DNA from: Acidobacteriota bacterium
GTDB lineage: Bacteria; Acidobacteriota; Terriglobia; Terriglobales; Acidobacteriaceae
Direction of reading: 5' to 3'
DNA length: 8,456 nucleotides
NCBI GenBank assembly: GCA_021805955.1
Contig: JAJZDO010000288.1
Span: forward strand, 1-8,456
Positions 1 through 5,202 of the stretch are shown in pieces. The notes under the pieces were generated by a model. That model saw only the letters and a program-made list of their open reading frames with translations, was not told where the DNA came from and did not search any database. Within the stretch, counting starts at the first letter, position 1. Each line of letters opens with the position of its first letter. The position numbers and the translations under genes were made by a program.

Positions 1-26
1 GCAGGAATTCTTGCGTCGAGTGTCAT
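1..26 (-). CDS. sdhA: Start of succinate dehydrogenase flavoprotein subunit gene (partial)
   Basis: Only the first eight codons are in the window; they read MTLDARIP and run off the left edge. The ATG begins one base after the TAA stop of sdhC, a spacing typical of translationally coupled genes. The sequence seen resembles the N-terminus of the SdhA/FrdA flavoproteins that accompany five-helix cytochrome b subunits (recalled as beginning MTLDxKIP in related bacteria). The gene order C then A matches the Bacillus and Wolinella type of sdh/frd operon. SdhA would carry covalent FAD and oxidise succinate to fumarate on the cytoplasmic side. The assignment rests mainly on position plus eight residues; sequence left of the window would settle it. 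Confidence 0.6.
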
Positions 27-27
27 T

Positions 28-729
28 TTATTTTACGAGCCCCAGCAAAATGCCAATCGGGATGGAAATGTATCCCAGAACAATCAGAGTGGCGATCAGG
101 AGCGCAGCGCGCTTGAGAGTCTTCGTGTGACGCGGATGGGCAAGCCCGACCGACTGGAACATGCTCCAAATGCCATGGCGCAGGTGAAAGCCAAGCAAAA
201 TGATCGCGAAGATATACCAGGCCGAAACCCACCAGACCTGAAAGCCCGACACCAGGTTCTGGTAGACATCGCCCTCGACAAAGCTGGCTTCGGGATGGAT
301 ATACCCGGCGGTAAACTGCAACAGGTGAAAGATGATGAAGGCCAGAACGATGGGGCCGCTCCAGTACATGGTGCGCGAGGCGTAGGAGGAGTTGATGGCC
401 TCTTTGCGGGAGTAGCCGATGGGCCGCGCCCTTTTACTGCGGAGCGCCAATTGAATCGTCGCGGTAATGTGCAGAACGATCGCGAGTATCAGAGTGATGC
501 GCACGATCCAGAGCACTTCGCCGATGCTGTGCAAAAAGTGGCCGTAAGCGTTGATCTTTTCCGGGCCTTCAAATACCTGTAGATTGCCCAGCAAATGGCC
601 AATCACGAAGAGGAACATCATAGCGCCGGTGACAGCCATGACGACCTTCTTGCCATTCGTCGATTGCCAGAAAGTCATAATCCGATTTTGCTGCGAGCTA
701 ACCTCAGCCGCACTGGTTGCTGCGCTCAT
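28..729 (-). CDS. sdhC: Succinate dehydrogenase cytochrome b subunit (di-heme, b558 type)
   Basis: Membrane anchor of succinate:quinone oxidoreductase (complex II), passing electrons between the SdhAB catalytic part and quinone. The 233-residue product has five predicted membrane helices, near residues 28-50, 72-96, 121-143, 165-190 and 208-231, as expected for the single-subunit di-heme anchor of the Bacillus SdhC / Wolinella FrdC family. His45, His87, His135 and His182 sit one per helix in helices I to IV, spaced like the four axial heme ligands of Wolinella FrdC. Motifs seen include GHLLGN in helix I and FHLRHG in helix IV. The ATG at 729 is chosen because it gives the full family length; a weak GGA lies about 10 bases upstream. 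Met18 (MTFWQS) is an alternative start but lacks a better ribosome site. sdhA follows immediately. The likely promoter is at 956-984. Confidence 0.93.
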   Translation of the reverse strand: MSAATSAAEVSSQQNRIMTFWQSTNGKKVVMAVTGAMMFLFVIGHLLGNLQVFEGPEKINAYGHFLHSIGEVLWIVRITLILAIVLHITATIQLALRSKRARPIGYSRKEAINSSYASRTMYWSGPIVLAFIIFHLLQFTAGYIHPEASFVEGDVYQNLVSGFQVWWVSAWYIFAIILLGFHLRHGIWSMFQSVGLAHPRHTKTLKRAALLIATLIVLGYISIPIGILLGLVK

Positions 730-955
730 TTGTTTTTTCCAGCCTTGTCGAGGTGAATCATCAAAATTCGAACCTGTGCCTTCGTCGAAGCCTCAGCCTG
801 CGCGCGTTCCGTCCAGCATTTGAAATGGATGCGCGACGCACGCGATGGATGCGAGCCAGAACCGAGTCCCGTCCATACGGCCGGCCGCCGAACTTGCCCG
901 CGCGGAAGAGCCGATTGGCGAACATGCAAAGGCTATGGAAGGATCACACACCATT

Positions 956-984
956 ATTATTGGAGCGCAACGGGCGAGAGTCAA
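956..984 (-). promoter_or_regulatory. Candidate sigma70-type promoter for sdhCA
   Basis: On the minus strand TTGACT (984-979, 5 of 6 to consensus) is followed after exactly 17 bases by AATAAT (961-956, 5 of 6). Transcription would begin near 949 and leave an untranslated leader of about 220 nt before the sdhC ATG at 729. It is the best promoter-like match I noticed upstream of sdhC. Assignment to sdhC is inferred from direction and from the hairpin just upstream, which would block read-through from the small gene. Confidence 0.5.
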
Positions 985-1075
985 GGAGGGCACGGGTGAT
1001 CGTCGGGCGACTTTCGATGGAGACAATCATTCCTTGGCCGGAACGAGGTGGCGCAATTCGGCGAATGGACGAACG

Positions 1076-1122
1076 AAGTCCCGCTCCGGTCTCTCAAAAC
1101 AAGAGAAGCCGAAGCGGGACTT
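1076..1122. terminator. Long hairpin, probable transcription terminator
   Basis: AAGTCCCGCT (1076-1085) pairs perfectly with AGCGGGACTT (1113-1122). Pairing continues inward (CGG with CCG, then TCTC with GAGA) with two mismatches, leaving a 7-base A-rich loop at 1096-1102. It lies 76 bases after the stop of the small gene at 1198-1386 and upstream of the sdhC promoter, so a terminator or insulator role on the minus strand fits. No uridine tract follows on that strand; on the plus strand a TTTT comes 8 bases after the stem. It could instead be the terminator of an unrecognised small RNA. Confidence 0.5.
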
Positions 1123-1197
1123 GAAGGACTTTTCCGAGGGAAACTACTTTGAAGAAAAATTCGTTGCAGTCTCGCGATAGTGGCGCATAGCTACAGA

Positions 1198-1386
1198 TTA
1201 GACGGGTCCAATGTTGCTGAACTCGCCCGGCTCCTCTTTTCGTTCCCGATTGATGCCGCGCTCGGCGGCTTTGTTGGCTTCGCGTTCCACACGCTGATGC
1301 GCTTTCTCAGCTTCATTGCTCGCCGTTCCACGTTCTGCCAGGGTTGTCGCGGGGGTGTTCTTGTTCAGATCATGCAAGTCGGTCAT
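1198..1386 (-). CDS. Small charged protein of unknown function (62 aa)
   Basis: I do not recognise a family. The 62-residue product is very hydrophilic, rich in Glu, Lys, Arg, Asn and Ala, with no signal peptide, membrane segment or cysteine. Its middle (about residues 18-52) is a helix-prone run including AEKAHQRVEREANKAAERG, suggesting a helical or disordered protein. It is favoured over the overlapping plus-strand frame because the ATG at 1386 is preceded at 8 bases by AGAGG, codon choice resembles neighbouring genes, and the composition is protein-like. It begins 93 bases after the stop of the DUF4382 lipoprotein gene on the same strand. Its ribosome site lies in a perfect palindrome (1395-1411), and a long hairpin follows it at 1076-1122. 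A stress-type or nucleic-acid-associated role is possible from composition only. Confidence 0.7.
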   Translation of the reverse strand: MTDLHDLNKNTPATTLAERGTASNEAEKAHQRVEREANKAAERGINRERKEEPGEFSNIGPV

Positions 1387-1394
1387 TATTTTTT

Positions 1395-1411
1395 CCTCTA
1401 TCGAATAGAGG
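1395..1411 (-). promoter_or_regulatory. Palindrome covering the Shine-Dalgarno sequence of the small gene
   Basis: CCTCTAT and ATAGAGG flank a 3-base centre in a perfect 17-base palindrome. On the transcript of the small gene the 3' arm contains the AGAGG ribosome site, 8 bases before the ATG, so folding would hide it. It could also be a DNA operator. The pairing is directly visible; a regulatory role is inferred. Confidence 0.5.
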
Positions 1412-1426
1412 ATGGCAGGAACTGAA

Positions 1427-1468
1427 GGGCGGGTTGTCCGGATTTTCTGTCGTCTGGACCTACCGCCC
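1427..1468 (-). terminator. Weak inverted repeat after the first DUF4382 gene
   Basis: GGGCGG (1427-1432) pairs with CCGCCC (1463-1468). After a symmetric 3-base internal loop, GTCC (1436-1439) pairs with GGAC (1456-1459), closing a 16-base loop. It sits about 12 bases after the stop of the lipoprotein gene and before the small gene. There is no T tract, so it may be a processing or partial termination hairpin rather than a classical terminator. Confidence 0.3.
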
Positions 1469-1479
1469 CCTCATATGCG

Positions 1480-2928
1480 TTACTGACAGCCGGTAAATGC
1501 AATCGTGGCGGCGTTTCCAGATGCAGCCGTCAGTGGTCCACCCGCAGTGGTGGTAATGACTTTCATTTCGGGGGACGAACAGTCGAGCGTGCCTCCCGAT
1601 CCAGGAACTTCCGCCTCGGCATCGACCGCGTAGTTGACCGGCGTGGAAGCGGATTGACTGAACTGAGATCCGCTCGCCTGGTATGTCTCGACGTTGGGCC
1701 ATACCGACGGAACATACAACGCATAGTTGACGCAATCGACGTTTGCGGCGCAGCTTCCGCCCGGCGCGGTCGTGTAGGTTCCATCCGGACTATACGCAGT
1801 CGAAGCCCCAGTTATCCCTGTCATGGGAAGCTGAGGCACTGTGATCGTCGGTCCATTGCCGGGAAGCTGCTGGAGCGCGGCAAGCTGCAAGTCCGCAGCG
1901 GTGCCGGCTGGCGGCGCAGCGCCATTTTGCGTGGTCACCAGTCCGTTCAGTAAAGACTCCTGCGTATTGGGCACCAGCGCTATGTTTCCCGTCGTTTGCC
2001 CCGGCTGGATGCTCAACACCACGCCCGCGGAATAGGCGACTCCAGGCACGGTGCCGTTCGCAAGGGTTGCCGGGCCTACAGCGACAATGTCGTACGTGCC
2101 GGCGGGGAGCGGGCAGAAGACGAAATTGCCATTGGAATCCGTTAGGGTGCTCATCATGATGCGGTCGATGCCGTTCGCATCCTTTTGCTCCGCGGCAACG
2201 ATCACTGGCCCGCTGGTAATCGGTTTCCCCCCGAGCGAGCTGACCACCGTTCCATTGATCGACGTGGATGTCGTGCTCATTTCGCCCGCATGGAGAACTG
2301 GCTTCAGCCGGTATGTCCCGTTCCCTTCCTGAATGATGGAGGAACAAGTGTTGAAGTCGATATCCAGGTCCTCTGTCTGACCCGCCGCCACCGTGAATTG
2401 CCCATTCGCAATTTGCCCGGAGGGAATTTTCAATCCAGTCTGCGCTTCGCTGGAAAGCGCCAGATCATGCGCAGTGCCATTCGACGTAACAACGCAATTG
2501 GCATAGTTTCCGCATTGATTATTGGCGATGGAAGCGCCTTGCGAATCTGGGGCGAGAATGATTCTGATCTGCTGGTAACTGCCGGCTTGGAGCTGTACCT
2601 TGGAACCCAGCATGGCGAGGAAACATTGACCGCCAGCCGGCCCCAGCAGATTGACCTGCATGGGAGACGAGGCGAGATTGGGAGTGAGGTCGACAAAGCT
2701 GGGATCATTGGCTGGGGCGTTCGCATTGGTGCTGGCCTTTACATCCGTGATGGTGACGTAGACCGCCTTGTATGGCCCGTTTGGCGCCTGGCAGGTTGCC
2801 GGATCGCTCAAACTCACACTCACAGCCGCTGCTTGCGTACTAGTGGCTGAAGATCCGCCCGAACTGCAACCGATCGCAATAAGACCGGCAATTGCCATTC
2901 CAACAACAAGGGAAAAAACTTTCCGCAT
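1480..2928 (-). CDS. Predicted lipoprotein with DUF4382-like and carboxypeptidase-regulatory-like domains (copy 1)
   Basis: The function is unknown. The 482-residue product starts with a lipoprotein signal peptide (MRK, hydrophobic core, then AIGC with Cys21 as lipidation site), followed by a Ser/Gly-rich tether to about residue 35. Residues about 36-216 resemble the DUF4382 family (CQAPNGPYKAVYVTITDV, DPSFVDLTP, LLAP-type strands). Residues about 222-316 look like a carboxypeptidase-regulatory or Cna-B-like beta sandwich (INGTVVSS, DSNGNFVFCPLPAGTYDIVAVG). The rest, about 320-482, is Ala/Gly/Thr-rich, unassigned, and ends in CQ. Ten cysteines after Cys21 (including 46, 102, 139, 145 and 195) are all conserved in the paralogue upstream, which suggests disulfides outside the cytoplasm. 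The start is secure: AGGAGG lies 6 bases before the ATG. A promoter candidate is at 3109-3138. A surface binding or adhesion role is speculation. Confidence 0.85.
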   Translation of the reverse strand: MRKVFSLVVGMAIAGLIAIGCSSGGSSATSTQAAAVSVSLSDPATCQAPNGPYKAVYVTITDVKASTNANAPANDPSFVDLTPNLASSPMQVNLLGPAGGQCFLAMLGSKVQLQAGSYQQIRIILAPDSQGASIANNQCGNYANCVVTSNGTAHDLALSSEAQTGLKIPSGQIANGQFTVAAGQTEDLDIDFNTCSSIIQEGNGTYRLKPVLHAGEMSTTSTSINGTVVSSLGGKPITSGPVIVAAEQKDANGIDRIMMSTLTDSNGNFVFCPLPAGTYDIVAVGPATLANGTVPGVAYSAGVVLSIQPGQTTGNIALVPNTQESLLNGLVTTQNGAAPPAGTAADLQLAALQQLPGNGPTITVPQLPMTGITGASTAYSPDGTYTTAPGGSCAANVDCVNYALYVPSVWPNVETYQASGSQFSQSASTPVNYAVDAEAEVPGSGGTLDCSSPEMKVITTTAGGPLTAASGNAATIAFTGCQ

Positions 2929-3041
2929 AGAACGCCTCCTAAAAATTCATCGGGTGAAGTCTACCCAGCATAGATGCCAGGATTACAAAAATGGAATCAA
3001 CCCCCGCTCGATTTTCTTTTTCTGAACCAACTTGTTCATCT

Positions 3042-3057
3042 TATTCAACTATTCAAC
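3042..3057. repeat. Tandem TATTCAAC box pair
   Basis: TATTCAAC occurs twice back to back (3042-3049 and 3050-3057). On the minus strand this reads GTTGAATA twice, the same box that occurs in the opposite orientation at 3168-3187. It lies about 45 bases downstream of the predicted start of transcription of the copy 1 gene, so it could be a downstream operator or bind a regulator in the leader. Confidence 0.55.
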
Positions 3058-3086
3058 GCGGTGGTTACGCTTGTAACTTAGCCGGG

Positions 3087-3131
3087 ACTTTCAGAGATTG
3101 CGCGATGCAGCATAAGTTGTCGACTGAAAGT
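3087..3131. promoter_or_regulatory. Inverted repeat spanning the copy 1 promoter
   Basis: ACTTTCAG (3087-3094) and CTGAAAGT (3124-3131) are perfect inverted copies separated by 29 bases. The right copy lies in the -35/-10 spacer and the left copy just downstream of the predicted transcription start, so two sites of one dimeric regulator bracketing the promoter is a reasonable reading. An 8-bp match can occur by chance. Confidence 0.35.
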
Positions 3132-3138
3132 ATGTCAA
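3109..3138 (-). promoter_or_regulatory. Candidate promoter of DUF4382 copy 1
   Basis: On the minus strand a perfect TTGACA (3138-3133) is followed after 18 bases by TATGCT (3114-3109, 4 of 6 to the -10 consensus). Transcription would start near 3102, leaving a leader of about 174 nt before the ATG at 2928. Repeated boxes on both sides suggest regulation. If correct, copy 1 is transcribed separately from copy 2. Confidence 0.5.
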
Positions 3139-3168
3139 TTGCCAGCATCTATGGGCCGTTCCAATAAG

Positions 3169-3190
3169 TTGAATAGATAATTGAATAGAT
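3169..3190. repeat. Direct repeat of TTGAATAGAT
   Basis: TTGAATAGAT occurs at 3169-3178 and again at 3181-3190, 12 bases start to start (about one helical turn), so both copies face the same side of the DNA. They lie 31-52 bases upstream of the predicted -35 box of the copy 1 gene, a usual place for an activator. An AATTG/CAATT inverted repeat (3179-3183 and 3191-3195) overlaps the second copy. Confidence 0.5.
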
Positions 3191-3306
3191 CAATTGGGAG
3201 AAGTACAGGGCATCTGGAATTTTTCCGCGATTTCAAAGAATGAACGCTACTGCAACCGGACACGCGGCCAGTATCCCGCAACCAGTCTCACTTATAAACA
3301 GATTGC

Positions 3307-4791
3307 CTACTGACATTGGCTGAACGCCATTCTTCCCGACATCGCCGTTTCACCTGGACCCACGGCAACCGCACCGCCAGGGGCCTGCATGTCGCTCGCG
3401 GCGCAAGCCGGCGTGCCGCCGGAACCGGGAATCTGGGCGCTGGAGTCCGCCGTGTAGGCGGGAGTGCTGCCCTGCTGGGTGAACTGCGCCGTTTGCTCGG
3501 AGCAGGCCACAACATTGGGCGCGTTCGACGGAAGCTGCATGGCAAAGGGAGCACAGTCGCCGCCGGCCGGGCAGCTGGATCCATTGGTCGTCAACATCGC
3601 TTCGTTGAAAGGACTCTGGGACGGCAGCAGCGGCACGGTAATCATGGTGCCATTGCTGGCGATTTGCTGCAGTGCGTCCGCCTGCACGGCAACCGAGATG
3701 CCTGCTGGAGGCAGGCCGCCGTTCATGGTGCTGATCAGGCCCTGCAAGGTTCCCTGCTGGGTCCCAGGCACCAACGGAATCTTGCCCGCCAGTTGACCCG
3801 ATTGGATTCCCGTCTCAACGCCCGCCGAGTACGCGACGCTGGCTCCATCGACGCCGACTGCCACCAGGTCGTACGTTCCCTGAGGAACTGGGCACAAGAC
3901 AAACGATCCATCGCTGCCGGCGGCGGTGCGCATCAGAATGCGGTCGATCCCCGTGGAATCCTTCTGTTCCAGCGCAACCATGACATTGCCCCCAGACAAA
4001 GGCTGCCCTGTCTTCGAACTGACCACCGTACCGGCGATCATGCTGCCAGTCGAGGGAATCAGCCCAGCATACAGAACGGGATTGAATTCATAGCCGCCAT
4101 CCGCAGTGGCCAATATGGAGGAGCACACATCGATATTTAAGTCGATGAACGGCTGATCGCCCGCATTGAATGCGATGCCTCCGTTAACCAGGTTGCGCGC
4201 CGTCATCTCAATCCCCTGGCTGGTTGCAGGGGGCAGAATCAGATCGTGCAGGCTGTTGTCGGTGCGTACCAGACAGTTCGAATAGGAGGCGCCGCAGGCG
4301 TTGTTCGTAATGCTCGACGCGCGCGAATCCGGCGCAAGGAAGATTCGGACCTGTTGATAATTGCCAGCGGCCACTTGCTGGCTGACGCCCAGGGAAGCCA
4401 GAAAACAATTGCTGTTCGCCTTGCCCAGCAAATCAATCTGCTGGGGAGCCGATGAGAGTCCAGGCGTGAGGTCGACAAAACTGGGATCGCCCGCTGGAGC
4501 ATCAGGATTGGTGCTGCCCTGAATATCGGAGATTGTCACGTAGACGTGTGTATAGGGCCCGTTGGGCGCCTCGCAAGCAGTCGGGGCGCTGACCATGACA
4601 GATACGGTCGCGGCGGAAGCCGGAGTCGCCGTGGTAACCGGGACAGTAACCGGAGTAGTAACCGGAGTCGTACTCGGTGCGGCGGTATTGTTCAGGGTAG
4701 CGCCTGCATTGAAGGGAGCGCCACCTTTGCAGCCAGATGAAACCAAGCACATCGATAAGACTGCGCACGCGGGGGAAAGAAGGGAGCGCAT
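3307..4791 (-). CDS. Predicted lipoprotein with DUF4382-like and carboxypeptidase-regulatory-like domains (copy 2)
   Basis: A 494-residue paralogue of the gene at 1480-2928. By eye the two share about half their aligned residues over nearly the full length, including APNGPY, DPSFVDLTP, GTVVSS, EQKD-GIDRI, GTYD-VAVG and the final CQ. The signal peptide ends at SSGC with Cys21 as lipidation site. A Thr/Pro/Val linker (about residues 36-57), encoded by 12-base tandem repeats, separates the lipid anchor from the DUF4382-like domain (about 60-245). A carboxypeptidase-regulatory-like domain follows (about 250-335), then the cysteine-bearing C-terminal part. It keeps the ten cysteines of copy 1 and adds one (VVACSEQ). 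The frame stays open upstream to 4875, but ATG 4791 is chosen because GGAG lies just upstream and the lipoprotein signal starts there. The ligand and function are unknown. Confidence 0.85.
   Translation of the reverse strand: MRSLLSPACAVLSMCLVSSGCKGGAPFNAGATLNNTAAPSTTPVTTPVTVPVTTATPASAATVSVMVSAPTACEAPNGPYTHVYVTISDIQGSTNPDAPAGDPSFVDLTPGLSSAPQQIDLLGKANSNCFLASLGVSQQVAAGNYQQVRIFLAPDSRASSITNNACGASYSNCLVRTDNSLHDLILPPATSQGIEMTARNLVNGGIAFNAGDQPFIDLNIDVCSSILATADGGYEFNPVLYAGLIPSTGSMIAGTVVSSKTGQPLSGGNVMVALEQKDSTGIDRILMRTAAGSDGSFVLCPVPQGTYDLVAVGVDGASVAYSAGVETGIQSGQLAGKIPLVPGTQQGTLQGLISTMNGGLPPAGISVAVQADALQQIASNGTMITVPLLPSQSPFNEAMLTTNGSSCPAGGDCAPFAMQLPSNAPNVVACSEQTAQFTQQGSTPAYTADSSAQIPGSGGTPACAASDMQAPGGAVAVGPGETAMSGRMAFSQCQ
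4634..4677. repeat. 12-base tandem repeat encoding the Thr/Pro/Val linker
   Basis: Three consecutive 12-base units (4634-4645, 4646-4657, 4658-4669), each beginning GTAACCGG, are followed by a partial fourth (4670-4677). In the minus-strand gene each unit encodes four residues of the pattern T-x-P-V. Being a multiple of three, gain or loss of units would change the tether length without shifting the frame. Confidence 0.75.
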
Positions 4792-4816
4792 TAAATCTCC
4801 AATTTGCCTGTAATAC

Positions 4817-4846
4817 TTACATACAAATATAGTTGTGTACATGTAA
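4817..4846. promoter_or_regulatory. AT-rich nested palindrome upstream of DUF4382 copy 2
   Basis: TTACAT (4817-4822) and ATGTAA (4841-4846) form an outer inverted repeat. ACAA (4823-4826) and TTGT (4833-4836) form an inner one around a 6-base centre. On the minus strand TATATT (4831-4826) could serve as a -10 box, though no good -35 is present. The position, about 25-55 bases before the start codon of copy 2, suits an operator over its core promoter. ATGT/ACAT half-sites resemble those of PadR-type repressors, a suggestion only. Confidence 0.4.
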
Positions 4847-4875
4847 ATGCACGCGCTATGCCAATGTTTTTCCAC

Positions 4876-4901
4876 AGCTGCCTGCTCGAAGCGAGCCAGC
4901 T
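4876..4901. repeat. Bulged hairpin in the divergent region
   Basis: AGCTG (4876-4880) pairs with CAGCT (4897-4901), and GCTCG (4884-4888) with CGAGC (4892-4896) around a 3-base loop; CCT is bulged on the left arm. The role is unknown. It is upstream of both divergent genes, so it is more likely a protein site or boundary element than a terminator. Confidence 0.4.
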
Positions 4902-4953
4902 CTAAATTTCACGTAAAGTACTAACAGGATATAGCAAGAGGATGCTCGGAAGG

Positions 4954-4982
4954 TTACCTTGTGGTTACTTAATTCCGATAAT
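4954..4982 (+). promoter_or_regulatory. Weak promoter candidate for the cyclophilin genes
   Basis: TTACCT (4954-4959) lies 17 bases before GATAAT (4977-4982, 5 of 6 to the -10 consensus). The -35 match is only 3 of 6. The start codon is about 215 bases downstream. A small inverted repeat at 4984-4998 (TTCCC/GGGAA) lies at the expected transcription start and could be an operator. Confidence 0.25.
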
Positions 4983-5202
4983 TTTCCCATTTTGGGAATT
5001 TACAGCGCTGCAAAAGATTCCGGGTTGAGTACTTTTTACATGGAACTGCGTTGCACGCCGACAGGTGGAAGGTTGTTGTTCTTAACGGCCACCCGAGCGG
5101 CGACAGGTGTCGAACGGCGAGAGCCTCACAGAGATAAATACACGCGGCCATGAAGCCCGCGGCTTCTCCACGCCGGCACTCGAACCGTTACAATACGAAG
5201 TG

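Larger units (their letters stand above)
730..1197. other. Non-coding stretch upstream of sdhC: leader, promoter and hairpin
   Basis: No convincing gene lies here. Open frames on both strands lack ribosome sites and run through the promoter and hairpin. Reading toward sdhC it holds a long hairpin (1076-1122), a featureless stretch, a sigma70-type promoter (956-984), then an untranslated leader of about 220 nt. The leader contains a short direct repeat (ATGGATGCG on the plus strand at 825-833 and 844-852). I recognised no known riboswitch. Confidence 0.6.
2929..3306. other. Regulatory gap between the two DUF4382 genes
   Basis: This 378-bp AT-rich gap holds no convincing gene. It contains a strong promoter candidate for the downstream lipoprotein gene (3109-3138), an inverted repeat spanning it (3087-3131), TTGAATA boxes on both sides (3042-3057 and 3169-3190) and an AGGAGG ribosome site at 2935-2940. 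On the minus strand a 19-codon frame including stop (3039-2983) could be a leader peptide but has no clear ribosome site. I saw no classical terminator for the upstream gene between 3200 and 3306. Confidence 0.6.
4792..5202. other. Divergent promoter region between copy 2 and the secreted cyclophilin
   Basis: This gap of about 410 bp holds no convincing gene. A 64-codon plus-strand frame at 4959-5153 lacks a ribosome site and a standard ATG start. The part nearest copy 2 (4801-4850) is AT-rich and carries a nested palindrome. Further right are a hairpin (4876-4901), a weak plus-strand promoter candidate (4954-4982) and a short inverted repeat (4984-4998). The right half to 5202 looks featureless. 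Confidence 0.55.

Noticed and set aside
845..1180. 111-codon plus-strand frame upstream of sdhC
   Set aside because: It runs through both the sdhC promoter candidate and the long hairpin, lacks a ribosome site and has no protein-like motif.
1180..1425. 81-codon plus-strand frame overlapping the small gene
   Set aside because: The minus-strand frame has a good Shine-Dalgarno sequence, protein-like charged composition and normal codon use; the plus frame has none of these.
2185..2850. 221-codon open frame on the plus strand
   Set aside because: It lies antisense within the well-supported lipoprotein gene (copy 1), has no ribosome site and gives a low-complexity product without recognisable motifs.
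3042..3190. Inverted TTGAATA boxes as ends of a small mobile element
   Set aside because: The boxes are short, differ in spacing on the two sides, show no target-site duplication, and enclose a promoter rather than any mobile-element sequence.
3042..3190. Repeated boxes as a CRISPR array
   Set aside because: The repeats are only 8-10 bases, irregularly spaced and in opposite orientations, with no cas gene nearby.
3316..4140. 274-codon open frame on the plus strand
   Set aside because: Antisense to DUF4382 copy 2. It is Arg/Gly/His-rich, as expected of a GC-rich shadow frame, and the minus strand carries clear family motifs.
4792..4875. 28-codon N-terminal extension of DUF4382 copy 2
   Set aside because: It runs through the AT-rich promoter palindrome and would place a non-signal segment before a standard lipoprotein signal peptide. 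A GGAG site supports ATG 4791.
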